Positions 31,529 through 43,806 of a DNA stretch of 64,000 bases are shown here, in pieces. This DNA comes from Thalassia testudinum. Taxonomy: Eukaryota; Streptophyta; Magnoliopsida; Alismatales; Hydrocharitaceae. Position numbers and translations under genes: made by a program. Positions within the stretch are counted from its first letter, which is position 1. Each line of letters begins with the position of its first letter. The stretch is from NCBI GenBank assembly GCA_037157565.1, contig JAZHRO010000013.1, positions 78,175,501-78,239,500 of the forward strand, read 5' to 3'. The notes below the pieces were generated by a model. It saw only the letters and a list, made by a program, of their open reading frames with translations, was not told the DNA's origin and ran no database searches.

Positions 31529-34273
31529 TGTTGTCAACGCTTTTGTGCGGTTTGTTAAAAGATAATATCGTGTTGTAGTATAGCCGACAAAGCGTTCAAA
31601 CAAATAGAGAATTTAATTACTCGAAAACCGGAGTATCCGAGGTCGAACACAGGGAGCAAATGGAATTTACTACTAATCAATGTAATTGAACACTAATTTA
31701 CTCAAAATGTTAATTCAAATATGAATGTATACCATTAAAAGTAACTATGACAAAAGAAATGAAATTGGACGTCTGATCTTGTGATCAGATGTCTTAAAAG
31801 CATTTTTCCCTTTTCTTTTGATTATTCCTCTTCTTCTGCAGTCTCTTTTTATTCTTCGGCTTTTGTCTTTGCTTTATTTCTTCTCTTCTCTCCTTCTGCT
31901 TTGCTTCTTGTCTTGCGAAGGCTTTCTTCTTCCTGCTTTTGTTTCTTCTCCTGCCTTGCCTTCCTTCTCATTTTTCTTCTCCTGCGAAGGCTTCTTTTCT
32001 CTTCTTCTTCTCTGCCTTGCTTCTTCCTCTTCCTTGGTCTCCTTCGCTCAGTCTCTTCTTCTGCTTCTTCTCTTCTCCTTGCGGCTAAGTCTCTCCACGC
32101 TCAGTCTGCCTGCACAAGAGCAAAACCTACCCCTTTCCCTCTACCCGCGCGTCTCTCTCTCTCTCAGTAATTCACTCAGGGACCCTCTCCCAGAGCCACA
32201 CGGGTAATCGGATCGGATTCGCACCTAGGACCAGGCGCACCGGCAGGTGGTGATGAGCGAGGAGTGCTCAAGGTTTGGGTCGGTCGGATCCCGCCAGATC
32301 CGCGAGGTCAAGCCGCGGACGAGGCGGGTGTGAGGGCAGGTGAGGGACCTCACCCCTGTGCTCTCGGAGGAGTTAAGCATAAAACACGAATTCAATTTAT
32401 GGCGCAGCGGCGCCTCGTCTCTCCACGATGTGGGACTAAAGCTTCTGCCCTGATTTCACGCGCGCCCGCAGACTTGCGTGCCATCCCCACAGCTGCTGGC
32501 TCTGCTAGCGCTCCTTGCTGGACCAGAGCACTTCGCGACACTCGCATGAATACGCAGCACCTGCAGCCTGGGAGCCCTGGCGCCTGGAGCTGCTACGGAG
32601 CTTCTTCAAATGTCGTCCATGGTGGCAGGAGCATCAATACTGTCAGACACAAAACGAGCCTCTCGGCCCAATCAGACCAGCTAGAGACCTTCGTCGTGGC
32701 ATGGCGAAGGCGGTGGACGGTGCTGTAGGCCGTGGGATGGCCTAGGCATGCGTGCCTAGGTTAACCTGTGGCCGGAGGTGTGGGGTTGGTCAGGGGTTTA
32801 TTGTGGAGGTCTGGAGTGGAAGTGGAAGGGTGGAATGAGTTCCTGGTGGTGAGGCGGAGCTCACGAGAGGGTTGGCGAGCCGTGTGGAGGGGCGGAGTGG
32901 TGTGGGCGGCTCGTCGGAGGGCGGTCGGAAGCTAGGGTGATGGAGGTGGTTAGGCACTGTCGGGGGGGTAATTGGATAAAATAGCAGGGGAAGAAAAGAG
33001 AGGGGACTGTGGAGAAGGTATTTGGCCTAACTAGAGGGATGAAGGAGGACAGAGAGGCGAACAGCAGTACCTGCTGTCGCCGGAGAAGATGCTGCCCAGT
33101 GGGGGAGAACGGCGGCGACGACGGGGCTGAGGCAGCGTGCGCGGGTATTGCGCGACGCGGAGGAGAATCAGGAAGATAACTCTGCCACTCATTTATTGGC
33201 AGAGCGAAGAGGGAGGGGAGGGGGGCTCGCCGGAGCTTGCTGGGAACTTTGGCCAGGTAGGAGGAGATGAATTGGAGGTAGAAACTCGGCCAAATCAAGC
33301 TAAAGATGAGCGGCCGGAGGTGTAGTCTCTTTTATAGGCACCGGGCCGGTTGTTCAGGGCGTGAAAGGCACGCAATCGTCTGAGGTCGGTCGCCGGAGAT
33401 GGAAAGAGTTTAGATACCCAAATCCATCGTGCGTTCGCACGAGAGATTGGGTTCACACCAGGGATCAAGATTGGCCTCAGATGGAAGGGAATTCCTCAGA
33501 GAATCTCCCTTCCATTTCTGGGAGGGGATCTCTGAGGAATCAGAGAGGATTCCCTCTCAAATCCTCGCCGGAGCAGGATTCTGTCCCAATAATGGCGGCA
33601 GGACCTGATTGCAAAGGTGGCGAGGAAGTTAGGGGGCTTTCTGTTATGCTTTTCAAAAGATAGGGACCAAATTGTGGTTTGGGTGTACTAAATTGCAAAG
33701 TAGGTCAAGATGACCTCCCCTTAGGTCCAAATTTTGGTACAGACCTAATTTTGACCTAAGGAATCCAATGGTAAAGTTGGATTTTAGGTTTGACCTTATT
33801 TGACTAGACATTTTGTGTAAAAACTCAAATTAGGTTAATTGATGAACTAGGACCCTAATCTAGGTCAAACTAGGTTCCAAAGGCCAAATTAAGTGTTTTA
33901 AACCCTAGGGGATATTTTTCCATGATTTTTAGAGGGTTTAATTGATTTTTATCCTGACCGGAACCTTGTTGAATTAAGCGGGTCTGTTTTAGGGTTACCA
34001 CATGTCATTTACTTCCTAGATTGCACATGAACCCATTTCTGATTGACTCAACCCACTTTTTATCTCATTTAGACCTTTTGACCTGTGTTTTGCCTCTGAG
34101 AAATCCTGTTTATGTACTGCAATGGTAAAATTGCAGTTTTAACCTTTAATTCATGTTTTCTTCTCAGAGCACTTATTCCTTCATTTAGGCCTTCTTCTAG
34201 GTTATGTAGGAGCTTTTATCTTCTTTATTGGGTTAAAATGAGCTAGTTATGGCTCATGATGAGGCTCTCATCA
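31529..34273 (-). mobile_element. N2 5' LTR
   Basis: TGTTGTCAACG...CTCTCATCA, 2745 bp. It has a GACGTC hairpin near 31768-31793 (one mismatch), a CT-rich tract at 31800-32080 and a perfect USE at 32426-32436 (minus). CATAAAT lies 24 bases from the USE where N1 has TATAAAG. An upstream TATA (ttttata) is near 33331 and decayed U3 hairpins follow. The right flank GTCCC has no partner in the window. Confidence 0.88.
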
Positions 34274-35703
34274 GTCCCTAAACCCAATTCCAACCCCATA
34301 GGAACCTAAATTAAGGTGCCCTAACCCTAATACATCACCTCTAGACCTCCCTAAGGACCTAATTAGGTCCTCACTAAACCTAATTGACTTGGATCTTAGT
34401 CAATTCCATCAGCCTATTCAATTGGACTCATTGAGTCCAATTGAGCCCTGATCTCAGCATACATGTCTAATTGGACTCAGTGAGAGTCCAATTGACCTAG
34501 ACCTGACTTAATTGAGTTATTTTACTCTCAATTAAGTTTTCACACACCCGATTAAACTTGTATTAAGTTTAATTGCACTTTGCCTTAGTGAATTAGGGTT
34601 TATAACTCTAATTTGAGACATACCTTCACCTATACCCACTAGAACCTAACCTAATCAACCTAGCCACCTAAGTTTCGACCCACACACACCCACACACACC
34701 CACACACACCATCCACACGAAAATACCTAACCTAGAGTTCTCTAGAACTCTCTACCATGTGTGGTTGCCTTGGTTGCCAAAAATAGCAACCAAGAGCCAT
34801 TCAATTTTTAGATTCACATTTGGTGGATCTAAAAACCACCATCCACCCTCTCTCTCTCACTCTCCCACGAGCTCCCACCATAGGCCTCTCTAGAGAATTC
34901 CATAATTCTCTAGAGAGCTTCCCTTAGGTCTATAAAAAGACCCCTTGGGTGGCCATTGGCACCCATTCACTCCCTTGGCAATTGCTCTCCATTGGTGCCA
35001 TTCACGCCACCTCCACTTAGCCACTCACTCCACCTCCACGAGCTCACTACCACCACCATGGAGGACACCATGCCGGGATGCTGGATCAACCCTACTTCTC
35101 TCCAAGGGTCGGCCTAAGCTACATTGGCCGCCCCTCATTCTCTTCTCGACCACTCCAAGGCCATCGGGGACCACCCCTGAATGCCCTCAATTCTTCTAGC
35201 TCTAGATCATGCTCTTCATAATTTTTATTGCTTTCATTTACTACTTAGTAGAGTAGTCTTACTTCTCCCCCAATGATGCATGCGAAATCCCCCCGTTGAT
35301 TCTTGTATGCAATCATTTTCTGGTAGTTAGATTTAATTTTAAGCATTCATGTATAAGCTTTCCTCTAGATTTCCTTGTGCAACAACTCTCCCATGATGAA
35401 TGAAATTTCATTTTATATATATATATCTCTTATGTGTTTGAAATCACCTTGAGCTAAATGATTATCATATTTGCGTGATTTAAGTGCATGTTCTTTAACC
35501 TCCTATATATTACGCACCAGCATGTCGTTTAAATAAAGTAGAGAGGCTTTAAGATCGATTTCAAAAACAAAAACAATGCCTCCTAGAGACGAACGACCAG
35601 GACTCAAAGTCTCGTTATTTTCAAAATAATATCTTTGTTGGATCGTATTTCGCAACTATACTACGATGCTTTTATCAAAAATGCGATCTACGATCTCCCA
35701 ACA
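34274..35703 (+). mobile_element. S: LTR fragment of another family
   Basis: The sequence ends ...CTCCCAACA at 35703, a typical LTR end, and then Q2 LTR sequence begins. TATAAAAA at 34931-34938 supports plus orientation. A 10-bp repeat of cacacacacc occurs three times at 34681-34710, and a TA run lies at 35413-35426. The left end was removed by the N2 insertion and later loss. No primer site follows 35703, so it is a 3' or solo LTR. The serine/threonine-rich frame at 34945-35199 is not supported as a gene. Confidence 0.55.
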
Positions 35704-36897
35704 AGAGGTGCCATGGGTTGGCGCCAACTTCTAGGCTTCTAGAAGAGGGTTGAGGTGGATGGTGGAGATGGCTTGGAGGGATTATGTGTAGGGTGGATAT
35801 GGGGGTTGAGGTTGGCGCCAAAAGGGAGGTAGTTAGGGTTAGTTTTGGCACCAACTTTAGGTGTCTTTTGGTGGTTAGTTGAGGGGTGAAAGGTGGTGAA
35901 GAGGTGGTGCCAACTTGAGTAGTGGTGGAGCTAGCTTAAGTAGGCTTAGGTGGACTTGGAGTGGTAGGTTATGTAGGTAGAGTTAGGGTTAGGTTTTTGG
36001 TGCCATGGAGGTGGATGCTAGCTAAGCTAAGCTAGCTTAGCTACCTATAAAGTAGAGGAATATGCATGTGGAGCTTAGGGTTTGAGGAGAGGAGCTGGAT
36101 ATGCAGAGTCTGGAGCTAAATTGGAGCTGGCAGCTACTGAAGAGGTCAACATGGGGCTACTCTAGCTGGCTTAGCTTGCTAGTTCTTTGCTAGCTGCTAA
36201 GCCAAGCTAAAGTGAGCTGGCTTCTGTTGAATGGAGCTGAGGTGAGCTGGGTCTGGTGCTCCCAGGGAGAATTGAGCTGGTTGAGACAGCTAATCTAGCT
36301 TAGCTCAATTAGCTTGAGCTAAGCTGGGTCCCCGGGAGCTAGACTTGAGCTTCCTGAGCTAGAATGAATTCATCTTCAGCTGGCTGGAGTTGAGTGGAGC
36401 TAGATATAGTTGGACCTGAGCTAGGGTGAACTCTAGTCAACTCAGTTGAGCTAGCTAGAGCTCCCTGTGGACTAGTGGGAGCTGAGATGAGCTAGACTCA
36501 GCTAAGTTGAGTTGGATCTGAGTTGACCTGAGCTAGGGTGAGCTAAGATGAGCTCTCTTGAGCTGCCATTCAGTTGAGATGAGTTGAATGGAGTTAGGAT
36601 GAGCTAACCCAAGTCCAAGTGAGCTAGGTTCCAGCTGTGGTGAGCTGGATCAAGCTGAGTTCTAGCTAGTCTGAGCTCCTCCTTCACCAGTTGCCTTCTT
36701 GAGTGCTAGGGTTTTAGGGATCTATATATCTGTTCATCCCTAACACACAAAAACACATTAAAACAACAAGAAAAAATGCAATGCATGCCTAACCTAGTTA
36801 ATTTCTAGATGCAGCCCAAAAACCCATTTGCGAAGCAAAATCCTAAGAGCTAGGTTTGTTTTAATGCATAAGAATGATGATAAACTGGCATTTATCA
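35704..36897 (-). mobile_element. Q2 3' LTR remnant
   Basis: Ends GGCATTTATCA at 36897, followed by gacccccatgc, the minus-strand polypurine tract. It matches Q1 (4361 to about 5555) read on the opposite strand. The AGCT-rich block is 36015-36680, with about 47 AGCT sites by hand count. The left part is missing, cut at S. Confidence 0.65.
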
Positions 36898-37568
36898 GAC
36901 CCCCATGCTTATCTTTTGCGAGTCTCTTAGCAAAACTTTAATTTTTACAAAATGGAATTTTTCAGAAATCCAATTTTTTTGACTTTTGAGGAGAAAAAGA
37001 TTAAGTGACCTTGGTTGATCTAAACACAGGAGACACGAGATTTGTTAATGATAAACATCAAGATTTATTTTTGGATCCAAAAATTAGACAAAACGGGATC
37101 AATATATCCTCCAGAAAATTCACAAATTAACCCATTGTTAATTCAGATGACTTGAAATTTCTGCTTTTAGGATTTTTCTGGATCTTGAATCTGATACGCA
37201 ACTTGCAATATCGGTTAAAACCTTGTGTTCGTGCTTGTGAAAAGCCAACATTTATATGGGGCAGTGTTTTTGGTTTAAATTTTTTTTTTCTCCCCCATGC
37301 TTATTTTTTAGCTTAGTCTTACAACAAATGTGTCGGAATCATCATTCATGTTACCAGTCAACGAGGGGGCTTTGGCACCAGTACTTCGGGAGAGCACGTC
37401 ATGACACCACCCAGGAGCTTACAACCCTAAAACGTAATGTGGCGTAAAAGGGCGCTCCAAGTAAACTCAAGCTCTTGCTCCGACACTATAGGTAGAGCAC
37501 CATCCAAGACACTTGAGCTGCTAAAATGCACTTTAGTGCTTTGTCTAAAGATATGAAATATAGATATG
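36898..37568 (-). other. Q2 3' non-coding region, left of R
   Basis: Polypurine tract followed by AT-rich sequence; no gene seen. It continues after R at 43093. Confidence 0.55.
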
Positions 37569-39282
37569 TGTAATTCCCTACTTGGAGGGGGTGAGATCAG
37601 CGTGACGTAAAAGATGCGGAATTGAAAATATACCAATCTCACAAAATAAACAATCACACAATGTCCACAATTATTTTTAGGTGAAAACCCAAACTAGGTG
37701 AAAACCACCACCTAACCCTCCTCGAGTTAGGATTTTCCGATCAACCAAGTTGATCAAATCCACTAAACGAATCACTTAAACGAGGGTGATTCAACCTCAA
37801 TTACAACCACGCTACTTTATACGAGGGTAGCGTACCTCAAACCCCTTCTCTTCACGAGAAGGATTTTGTCCCACGAAGGAGACGGGAATTCGCAAAGCGA
37901 ATACCCAACCAAAGAACAAAGATAAATAACAACAATCCTATAGAGCCAACAAAGTAATTTTTAACCTAAGCTTCTATAAGAATTACGATGCTTCCCTTTG
38001 CAAGGACTGCGTCGACGACGCAGATGTGTGAACTACACGACGGTGCAACGTTGCTCTCGTGAACTACGATGGGAGAGCGGGTGCGCAAAAGCTTGATGCT
38101 CTCTAGATGAAGAACTAGAGCTTGGAGAGCAAGAGCTTGCTTCTTAGGATCAAGAGACACAAAATGGTGTGAAAGTGTATTACTAGGTGTATCTTGTGTG
38201 CAAGAGGTTCTCCTCTATTTATAGAGGCCTTAGGAAGGCTTTGGAAGGCTTTGGAAAGCTTCCATAGCAGTTGGGTGCAAAGCCCAAGAGAATCAGGCCG
38301 AAATCAGGAACAATCATTTCACTGACAGGGTTATCAGACGTCTGATCCTAGCATCGAATGTCTGTAAAACCAGTTTAAGACGTCTGGGAACAAAGTCAAA
38401 TGTCTGATTTTAGGTGGGTTTCTTCCTGACTTGAATCAGATCTAAACAGGGTTCTAGTGCAAGTCCATTAGACGACATACAGGACGTCTGGCACTATGTC
38501 TGGACGTCTGGAAACCTACTTTTATGCGGGAATGGATTTCCAAGAGATTGCAATGGCTAGAAAATCTCTGAGAAGAGATTTTCGGGTCAGCCGAGGCAAA
38601 ACGATCATGTATCAGACGTTTGAAAGGGCTTACGAACGTCTGATAAGGCTCTAATGGTTATATCCATCAGTATTTGTTAAGCGAGCCAACGGTCCACTAA
38701 TTGGACATCTGGCAAAATCATCAGACGTCTTTTAAGACGTCTGGACTAAGGTTTGGATGTCTGATTTCATCAGACAGAACTAAGTCCAATCTAAATGTTA
38801 TCGGACGTCTGAATCAACAGTCAGACATCTTAAAACTCATTATCAGACGTCTGATTTTGAGATTAGACGTCTGAAAAGGTTGTTTGAACCCTATATTGGT
38901 TTTCTAAGTTTTCTACAGAAAACCTAAGTATCCTAGGGTTGTGTAGGTGTTCCTAGAACTACTGTTAGGGTACTTTGAGACTCTTTAACATGATGTTCTG
39001 AGGAACAAAAAAAGTAAGGAAATAAAGACAAAAGTACATGAAAGAAAAAAACAGAATTCTATCCTATTCTTCTTGTCCTTCCATCTTCAATCTATCGCTC
39101 CTCGCGAATCTCCTCTGTTCTCCATCAAGCTCCTCCAATCCATCCTGGATGCGAGCTCGAACTCCATCTAATCACGTCTCCATTTGCAATTGACCTGAAA
39201 TCTAAGACTCCAAGTGCAAATGTTAAATGACACGTGTTTTGTTATCATCAAAACAAACGATCGTGGTGCTCTAGCACCAACA
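37569..39282 (-). mobile_element. R 3' LTR (left)
   Basis: 1714 bp. A minus-strand TATAAATA lies at 38223-38216. Upstream of it (38330-38900) is a cluster of about nine GACGTCT sites plus near matches. Right LTR counterpart: 41391-43087. Confidence 0.9.
38330..38885. repeat. GACGTCT-rich U3 cluster in R LTR
   Basis: Exact GACGTCT occurs about nine times in ~550 bases, mostly as cagacgtctg, with many one-base variants (gatgtctg, gacatctg). Spacing is irregular. ACGT is the core bound by plant bZIP factors. The right LTR has a similar cluster at 42148-42690. Confidence 0.75.
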
Positions 39283-39604
39283 ATCTCCCCCTTTTTGATG
39301 ATGACAAAATCATAAATAATGCAAAAAGATCCTCCCCCTTTTTGACATTATCAAAATGGTTTGATTTATTTTAAATTTCCTATAACTTCCCCTTAAAGCA
39401 TGCTCTTCTATGAATTTCTTTTAACACAAGTAATGTCCTCTCCCCTTTTTGTAACAACAAGATAGCTATTATTTTTCTCCCCCTTACTAAAGGAAATTTA
39501 GCTAACTTGCACCTCCCACTTAAAAATTGACAATTAGCTCATAATTTTTTAACTCCCCCTATCTAAATGCTAATGATAAAAAGATGGGGTAAAGAATTTT
39601 TACC

Positions 39605-41369
39605 TCACCTACCATGGCCAATAAAATGGCCCAAATGGTGGTGGTGGATGCCACATCGGATGGGGCTCCCATCTGTAGCTTGGAGGCCCGGGCATCGGTG
39701 CCGGTTTCCAGTCTGGTGGTCGACGTGCGACGAGTCCATCATTTGTTCGCAGTCTCGTCGGTCTTCTCGTTCTCCTCCTTGGTCTACTCCTTGGTTCCCC
39801 AAGTCGAGTTGACCAGCCTTGAGCTTGTAGGTCCAGTCCTTTGTGTTGTAGTTATCCTTGAAACCTACAAAACAAGATTCCAATTCTTTCTTCGGTATCC
39901 AAGTGAGCTTGGATCCTGATCTATTAGCGGGTCTCCTTGATGGAGATCCTTTCTTAATCTTAGGGCTATAAAAATTATCTACTTTGTTGATTAATTTGTT
40001 AGAGTTTTCCCTAAGACATGCAATTTTTTTTTCTATAATATGCATCTTAGTCTTTAAATCAGAAATTTCTAACTTTAAACTATCATTTTCTTCAATCAAT
40101 TTAGTATTTTCATTGATTAAATTTTTATTTTCTAATAACAGGTTATTATCCTTAGGACTAGTTTCTATGTCCTTGAGTTATTTTTCTAACCTATCATTTT
40201 CATTTTTAAGAAAACTAAGGTTCTTTTTAATGTTTTTATTTTCTATCTTAAGTGCTTTACTAACTTCAAAAAGCTCATTAAATGCATCTTGTAAATTGAA
40301 ATTTACCTCATTGTCGGAGTCGCTTCCACTTTCGCTGTCGCTATCACTTCCTCTAGCCATGAAACCAAAGCAAGCGGTTTCTTCTTCGATAGACTTTTCT
40401 TCTTCTTCTTCCTCTGAGCTCGAATCGTCCCAAGTGGCTTGAAATGCCTTCTTCTTAGATTTCTTCTTCTTTTCCTTCTTCTTCTCCTTTTTGAGAAGAG
40501 GGCATTCTAGTCGCAGATGCCCTTTCTCATTGTAGTGATAGCAACATCTCGGGCTTTCCTTTTTCTCCTTTTTCTCTTTCTTTGATTCCCTACAAAACAT
40601 GGAAAATTTCTTAAGTAAAATTTTAAAGTCTTCATCGTCGGAACTTACCTCGCTATCCGATGTGGCTTTGAAGGTGAGAGTCTTCTTTGGTTTAGGCTCC
40701 AGTGTATCCTTCTTCTGCTTCAACTTTATCTCGTAGGCCATTAGATTGCCTAGGAGATCTTCCATGTTGAGCTCCTCCACTTCGTTTGCCTCCTCGATGG
40801 CGGTGACTTTCTGTTCCCACTCCGGTCCGAGGGAACGAAGAAGCTTCCCTTGAAGCTCCTCCTTGATGAAAGTCTTCCCTAAAGCTTTCAAATTATTTAC
40901 AATGAGACTGAACCTAGTGTTCATCTCACTTAAAGATTTGTTAGGTTTCATAGAAAAAGATTCAAATTCTTGAGAAAGTAAATTTATTTTAGAAGTTTTT
41001 ACCTTAGAGGTACCTTCGTGAGTTACCTCAAGTGTATGTCAAATCTCGTATGCGGTGGCGCATTGTGAGATTCTGTTGAACTCCTCTGGGCTGAGTGCAT
41101 AATACAATGCGTTCATTATTTTCACGTTGAGCGAGAGTTCCCGGATCTGCTGCTGTGAGTATCCTACGGCGGGTTTTTCTGGGATGTCGAAGGGGGTCTC
41201 ACACCTGGTCCAAATCGAGAAGTCGGTGGCTTGAAGCCACGTCTTCATCCGCAGCTTCGAGTAGGGGTAGTTGCTCCCGTCGAAGAATGGCGGACTGGCC
41301 CTCAGAAATCCTACTCGCGGAACTGCTCCCCTCCATGATCTTCTTACCCGGATGTTATTCCGATTAGCA
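39605..41369 (-). pseudogene. gag: R gag, Copia type, two nonsense codons
   Basis: One continuous reading frame with two in-frame stops. The first part (FDGSNYPYSKLRMKTWLQ, ETPFDIPEKPAVGYSQQQ, NALYYALSPEEFNRISQC) is the capsid-like region of plant Copia gag. A TGA at 41039-41041 replaces an expected Trp. The second part (IVNNLKALGKTFIKEELQGK, LLRSLGPEWEQKVTAIEEA) leads to the nucleocapsid knuckle CYHYNEKGHLRLEC, in which the second Cys of the CCHC pattern has become Tyr. A Lys- and Glu-rich tail follows. A TAA at 40178-40180 interrupts a coiled-coil-like segment (IEENDSLKLEISDLKTKMHI). The ancestral protein had about 580 codons. No pol follows before the purine tract. Gag would form the particle, but this copy is inactive. 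Confidence 0.8.
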
Positions 41370-41370
41370 A

Positions 41371-41388
41371 GAACCTGCTCTGATACCA
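41371..41388 (-). other. R primer-binding site, initiator tRNA-Met
   Basis: The minus strand reads TTGGTATCAGAGCAGGTT next to the right LTR; TGGTATCAGAGC is the standard tRNA-iMet complement used by plant Copia elements. Confidence 0.88.
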
Positions 41389-41390
41389 AT

Positions 41391-43087
41391 TGTAATTCCA
41401 TACTTGGAGGGGGTGAGATCAGCGTGACGTAAAAGATGCGGAATTGAAAATATACCAATCTCACAAAATAAACAATCACACAATGTACACAATTATTTTT
41501 AGGTGGAAACCCAAACTGGGTGAAAACCAGCACCTAACCCTCTCGAGTTAGGATTTTCCGATCAACCAAGTTGATCAAATCCACTAAATGAATCACTTAA
41601 ACGAGGGTGATTCAACCTCAACTACAACCACGCTACTTTATACGAAGGTAACGTACCTCAAACCCCTTCTCTTCACGAGAAGGATTTTGTCCCATGAAGG
41701 AGATAAGAATTCGCAAAGCGAATACCCAACCAAAGAACAAAGATAAATGACAACAATCCTATAGAGCCAACAAAGTAATTTTTAACCTAAGCTTCTATAG
41801 GAATTAAGATGCTTCCCTTTGCAAGGAGTGCGTCGACGACGCGGATGTGTGAACTACACGATGGCGCAATGTCGCTCTAGTGAACTACGATGGGAGAGCG
41901 GGTGCGCAAAAGCTTGATGCTCTCTAGATGAAGAACTGGAGCTTGGAGAGCAAGAGCTTGCTTCTTAGGATCAAGAGACACAAAATGGTGTGAAAGTGTA
42001 TTACTAGGTGTATCTTGTGTGCAAGAGGTTCTCCTTTATTTATAGAGGCCTTAGGAAGGCTTTGGAAAGCTTCCATAGCCGTTGGGTGCAAAGCCCAAGA
42101 GAATCAGGCGGAAATCAGGAATAATCATTGCATTGACAGGGTTATCAGACGTCTGATCCTGGCATCGGATGTCTGTAAAACCAGTTTAAGATGTCTGGGA
42201 ACATAGTCAGACGTCTGATTTTAGGCGGGTTTCTTCCTGACTTGAATAAGATCTAAACAGGATTTAGTGCAAGTCCATCAGACGACATACAGGATGTCTG
42301 ACACTATGTCTAGACGTCTGGAAACCTACTTTTATGCGGGAATGGATTTCCAAGAGATTGCAACGGCTAGAAAATCTCTGAGAAGAGATTTTCGGGTCAG
42401 CCGAGGCAAAACGGTCATGTATCAGATGCCTGGAAGGGCTTACGGATGTCTGACAAGGCTCTAACGGTCATATCCATCAGTGTTAAGTAAGCCAATGGTC
42501 CACTAATTGATGTCTGGTAAAATCATTAGACATCTTCTAAGACGTCTAGACTAAGGTCTGGACGTCTGATTTCATCAGACAGAACTAAGTCCAGCCTAAA
42601 TGTTATCGGACGTCTGAATCAACAGTCAGACGTCTTAAAACTCATTTTCAGACATCTGATTTTGAGATTAGACGTCTGAAAAGGATGTTTGAACCCTATA
42701 TTGGTTTTCTATGTTTTCTATAGAAATCCTAAGTATCCTAGGGTTGTGCAGGTGTTCCTAGGACTACTATTAGGGTACTTTGAGGCTCTTTAACATGATG
42801 TTCTAAGGAACAAAAAGAGCAAGGAAATAAAGACAAAAGTACATGAAAGAAATAAACATAATTCTATCTTATTATTCTTGTCCTTCCATCTTCAATCTAT
42901 CGCTTCTCGTGAATCTCCTCTGTTCTCCATCAAGCTCCTCCAATCCGTCCTGGATGTGAGCTCAAACTTCGTCTAATCACGTCTCCATTTGCAATTGACC
43001 TGAAATCTAAGACTCCAAGTGCAAATGTTAAATGACACATGTTTTGTTATCATCAAAACAAATGATTGTGGTGCTCTAGCACCAACA
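41391..43087 (-). mobile_element. R 5' LTR (right)
   Basis: TGTAATTCCA...CACCAACA, 1697 bp, partner of 37569-39282. Confidence 0.9.
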
Positions 43088-43092
43088 ATATG

Positions 43093-43784
43093 GAGCAGTA
43101 CCAAGGCGGTAACATGTTGACATTGCATCCTTAAAGGAGGCATTTTCCTCCTTCTCGGCGGTGGGAACTCAAACCAATGATCTGCTTCAGACTTTTACTA
43201 AGTCCAAACAAGGGATTTTTTTTTTTCAAATTTTTAGTTGATTTTAAGTGTTGGCTTGTGTGTGAAAATTGACACAAGAAGTTCCTCAAGAAATGTAAGT
43301 TTTTGAACCAGAGACTAAGTCAAATACTTTCCAAATTACAAAAGAGGATCAAGTCACCTGAACTGTCATGAATTTAGGTGGAATTTTAGAGAAGGATATC
43401 TGATCTAGTCTAAAAATAGACCCTTAAATTCTAATAATCAGATCCATATCCTCATCCCTAGTTTGTTAAAGATTAAGTCCCATTGTACCCAAAAGTGAGT
43501 TTTTCGACCTTAGTCCCAATTTCAAAATTTTTCCTCAAAAAGTTTTCAAACTTTTATTTTTTGGGTATGCAAGCAGGAAAATAAAATAACTAAAGAAAAA
43601 TGCATATTTTTGGGTTTTGAAAATCCTAAATCAATAGTTAAATTTTAAAAACACCCCCCATGCTTAAGATATGCAATGTTGTCATGCATTAGGAGGAAGA
43701 AGGGATCACCTTAAATGAAGAACGGTAGGGTTTAGGATGCTCAAAACCTGGAAGAAGAAGGAGAAAGGAAAGTAGGAAAAAATG
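43093..43784 (-). other. Q2 3' non-coding region, right of R, with hairpin 2
   Basis: AT-rich and non-coding. On the minus strand atgca and tgcat (43689 to 43671) pair around nine bases, followed by taagcatggggggtg (G-run at about 43661-43653). This is the Q2 version of the hairpin 2/G-run module of N and M. Confidence 0.55.
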
Positions 43785-43806
43785 ATGGGTTACCTCCCAT
43801 CCAGTG

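Larger units (their letters stand above)
28437..34273 (-). mobile_element. N2: family N element lacking its 3' end
   Basis: The 5' LTR, primer site, leader, full ORF and hairpins 1 and 2 are present. The element stops at 28437, inside the hairpin 2/G-run module, where the right LTR of M begins. The rest of N2 (3' region and 3' LTR) is not found on the other side of M at 10789. It was probably lost by recombination. Confidence 0.85.
37569..43087 (-). mobile_element. R: gag-only Copia-type element with perfect duplication
   Basis: LTRs 37569-39282 (TGTAATTCCC...CACCAACA) and 41391-43087 flank a 2.1-kb interior. The target duplication ATATG is perfect at 37564-37568 and 43088-43092. The primer site matches initiator tRNA-Met, and the purine tract AAAAAGGGGGAGATT is next to the left LTR on the minus strand. 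Both are typical of plant Copia elements. Only a broken gag is encoded, with no RT or integrase, so it is non-autonomous. The LTRs differ at many positions. Confidence 0.92.

Noticed and set aside
34945..35199. Small Ser/Thr/His-rich protein gene
   Set aside because: It starts just after a TATA box in an LTR fragment, as a leader would, and has no conserved motif or second copy to support coding.
38330..38885. CRISPR-like array of short repeats
   Set aside because: Repeat length is 7-10 bases with irregular spacing and variants, in an LTR of a plant genome; no cas genes.
40178..40951. Host gene for a Lys/Glu-rich nuclear protein
   Set aside because: It is the middle of a Copia gag frame with a zinc-knuckle relic, between LTRs with a perfect target duplication.
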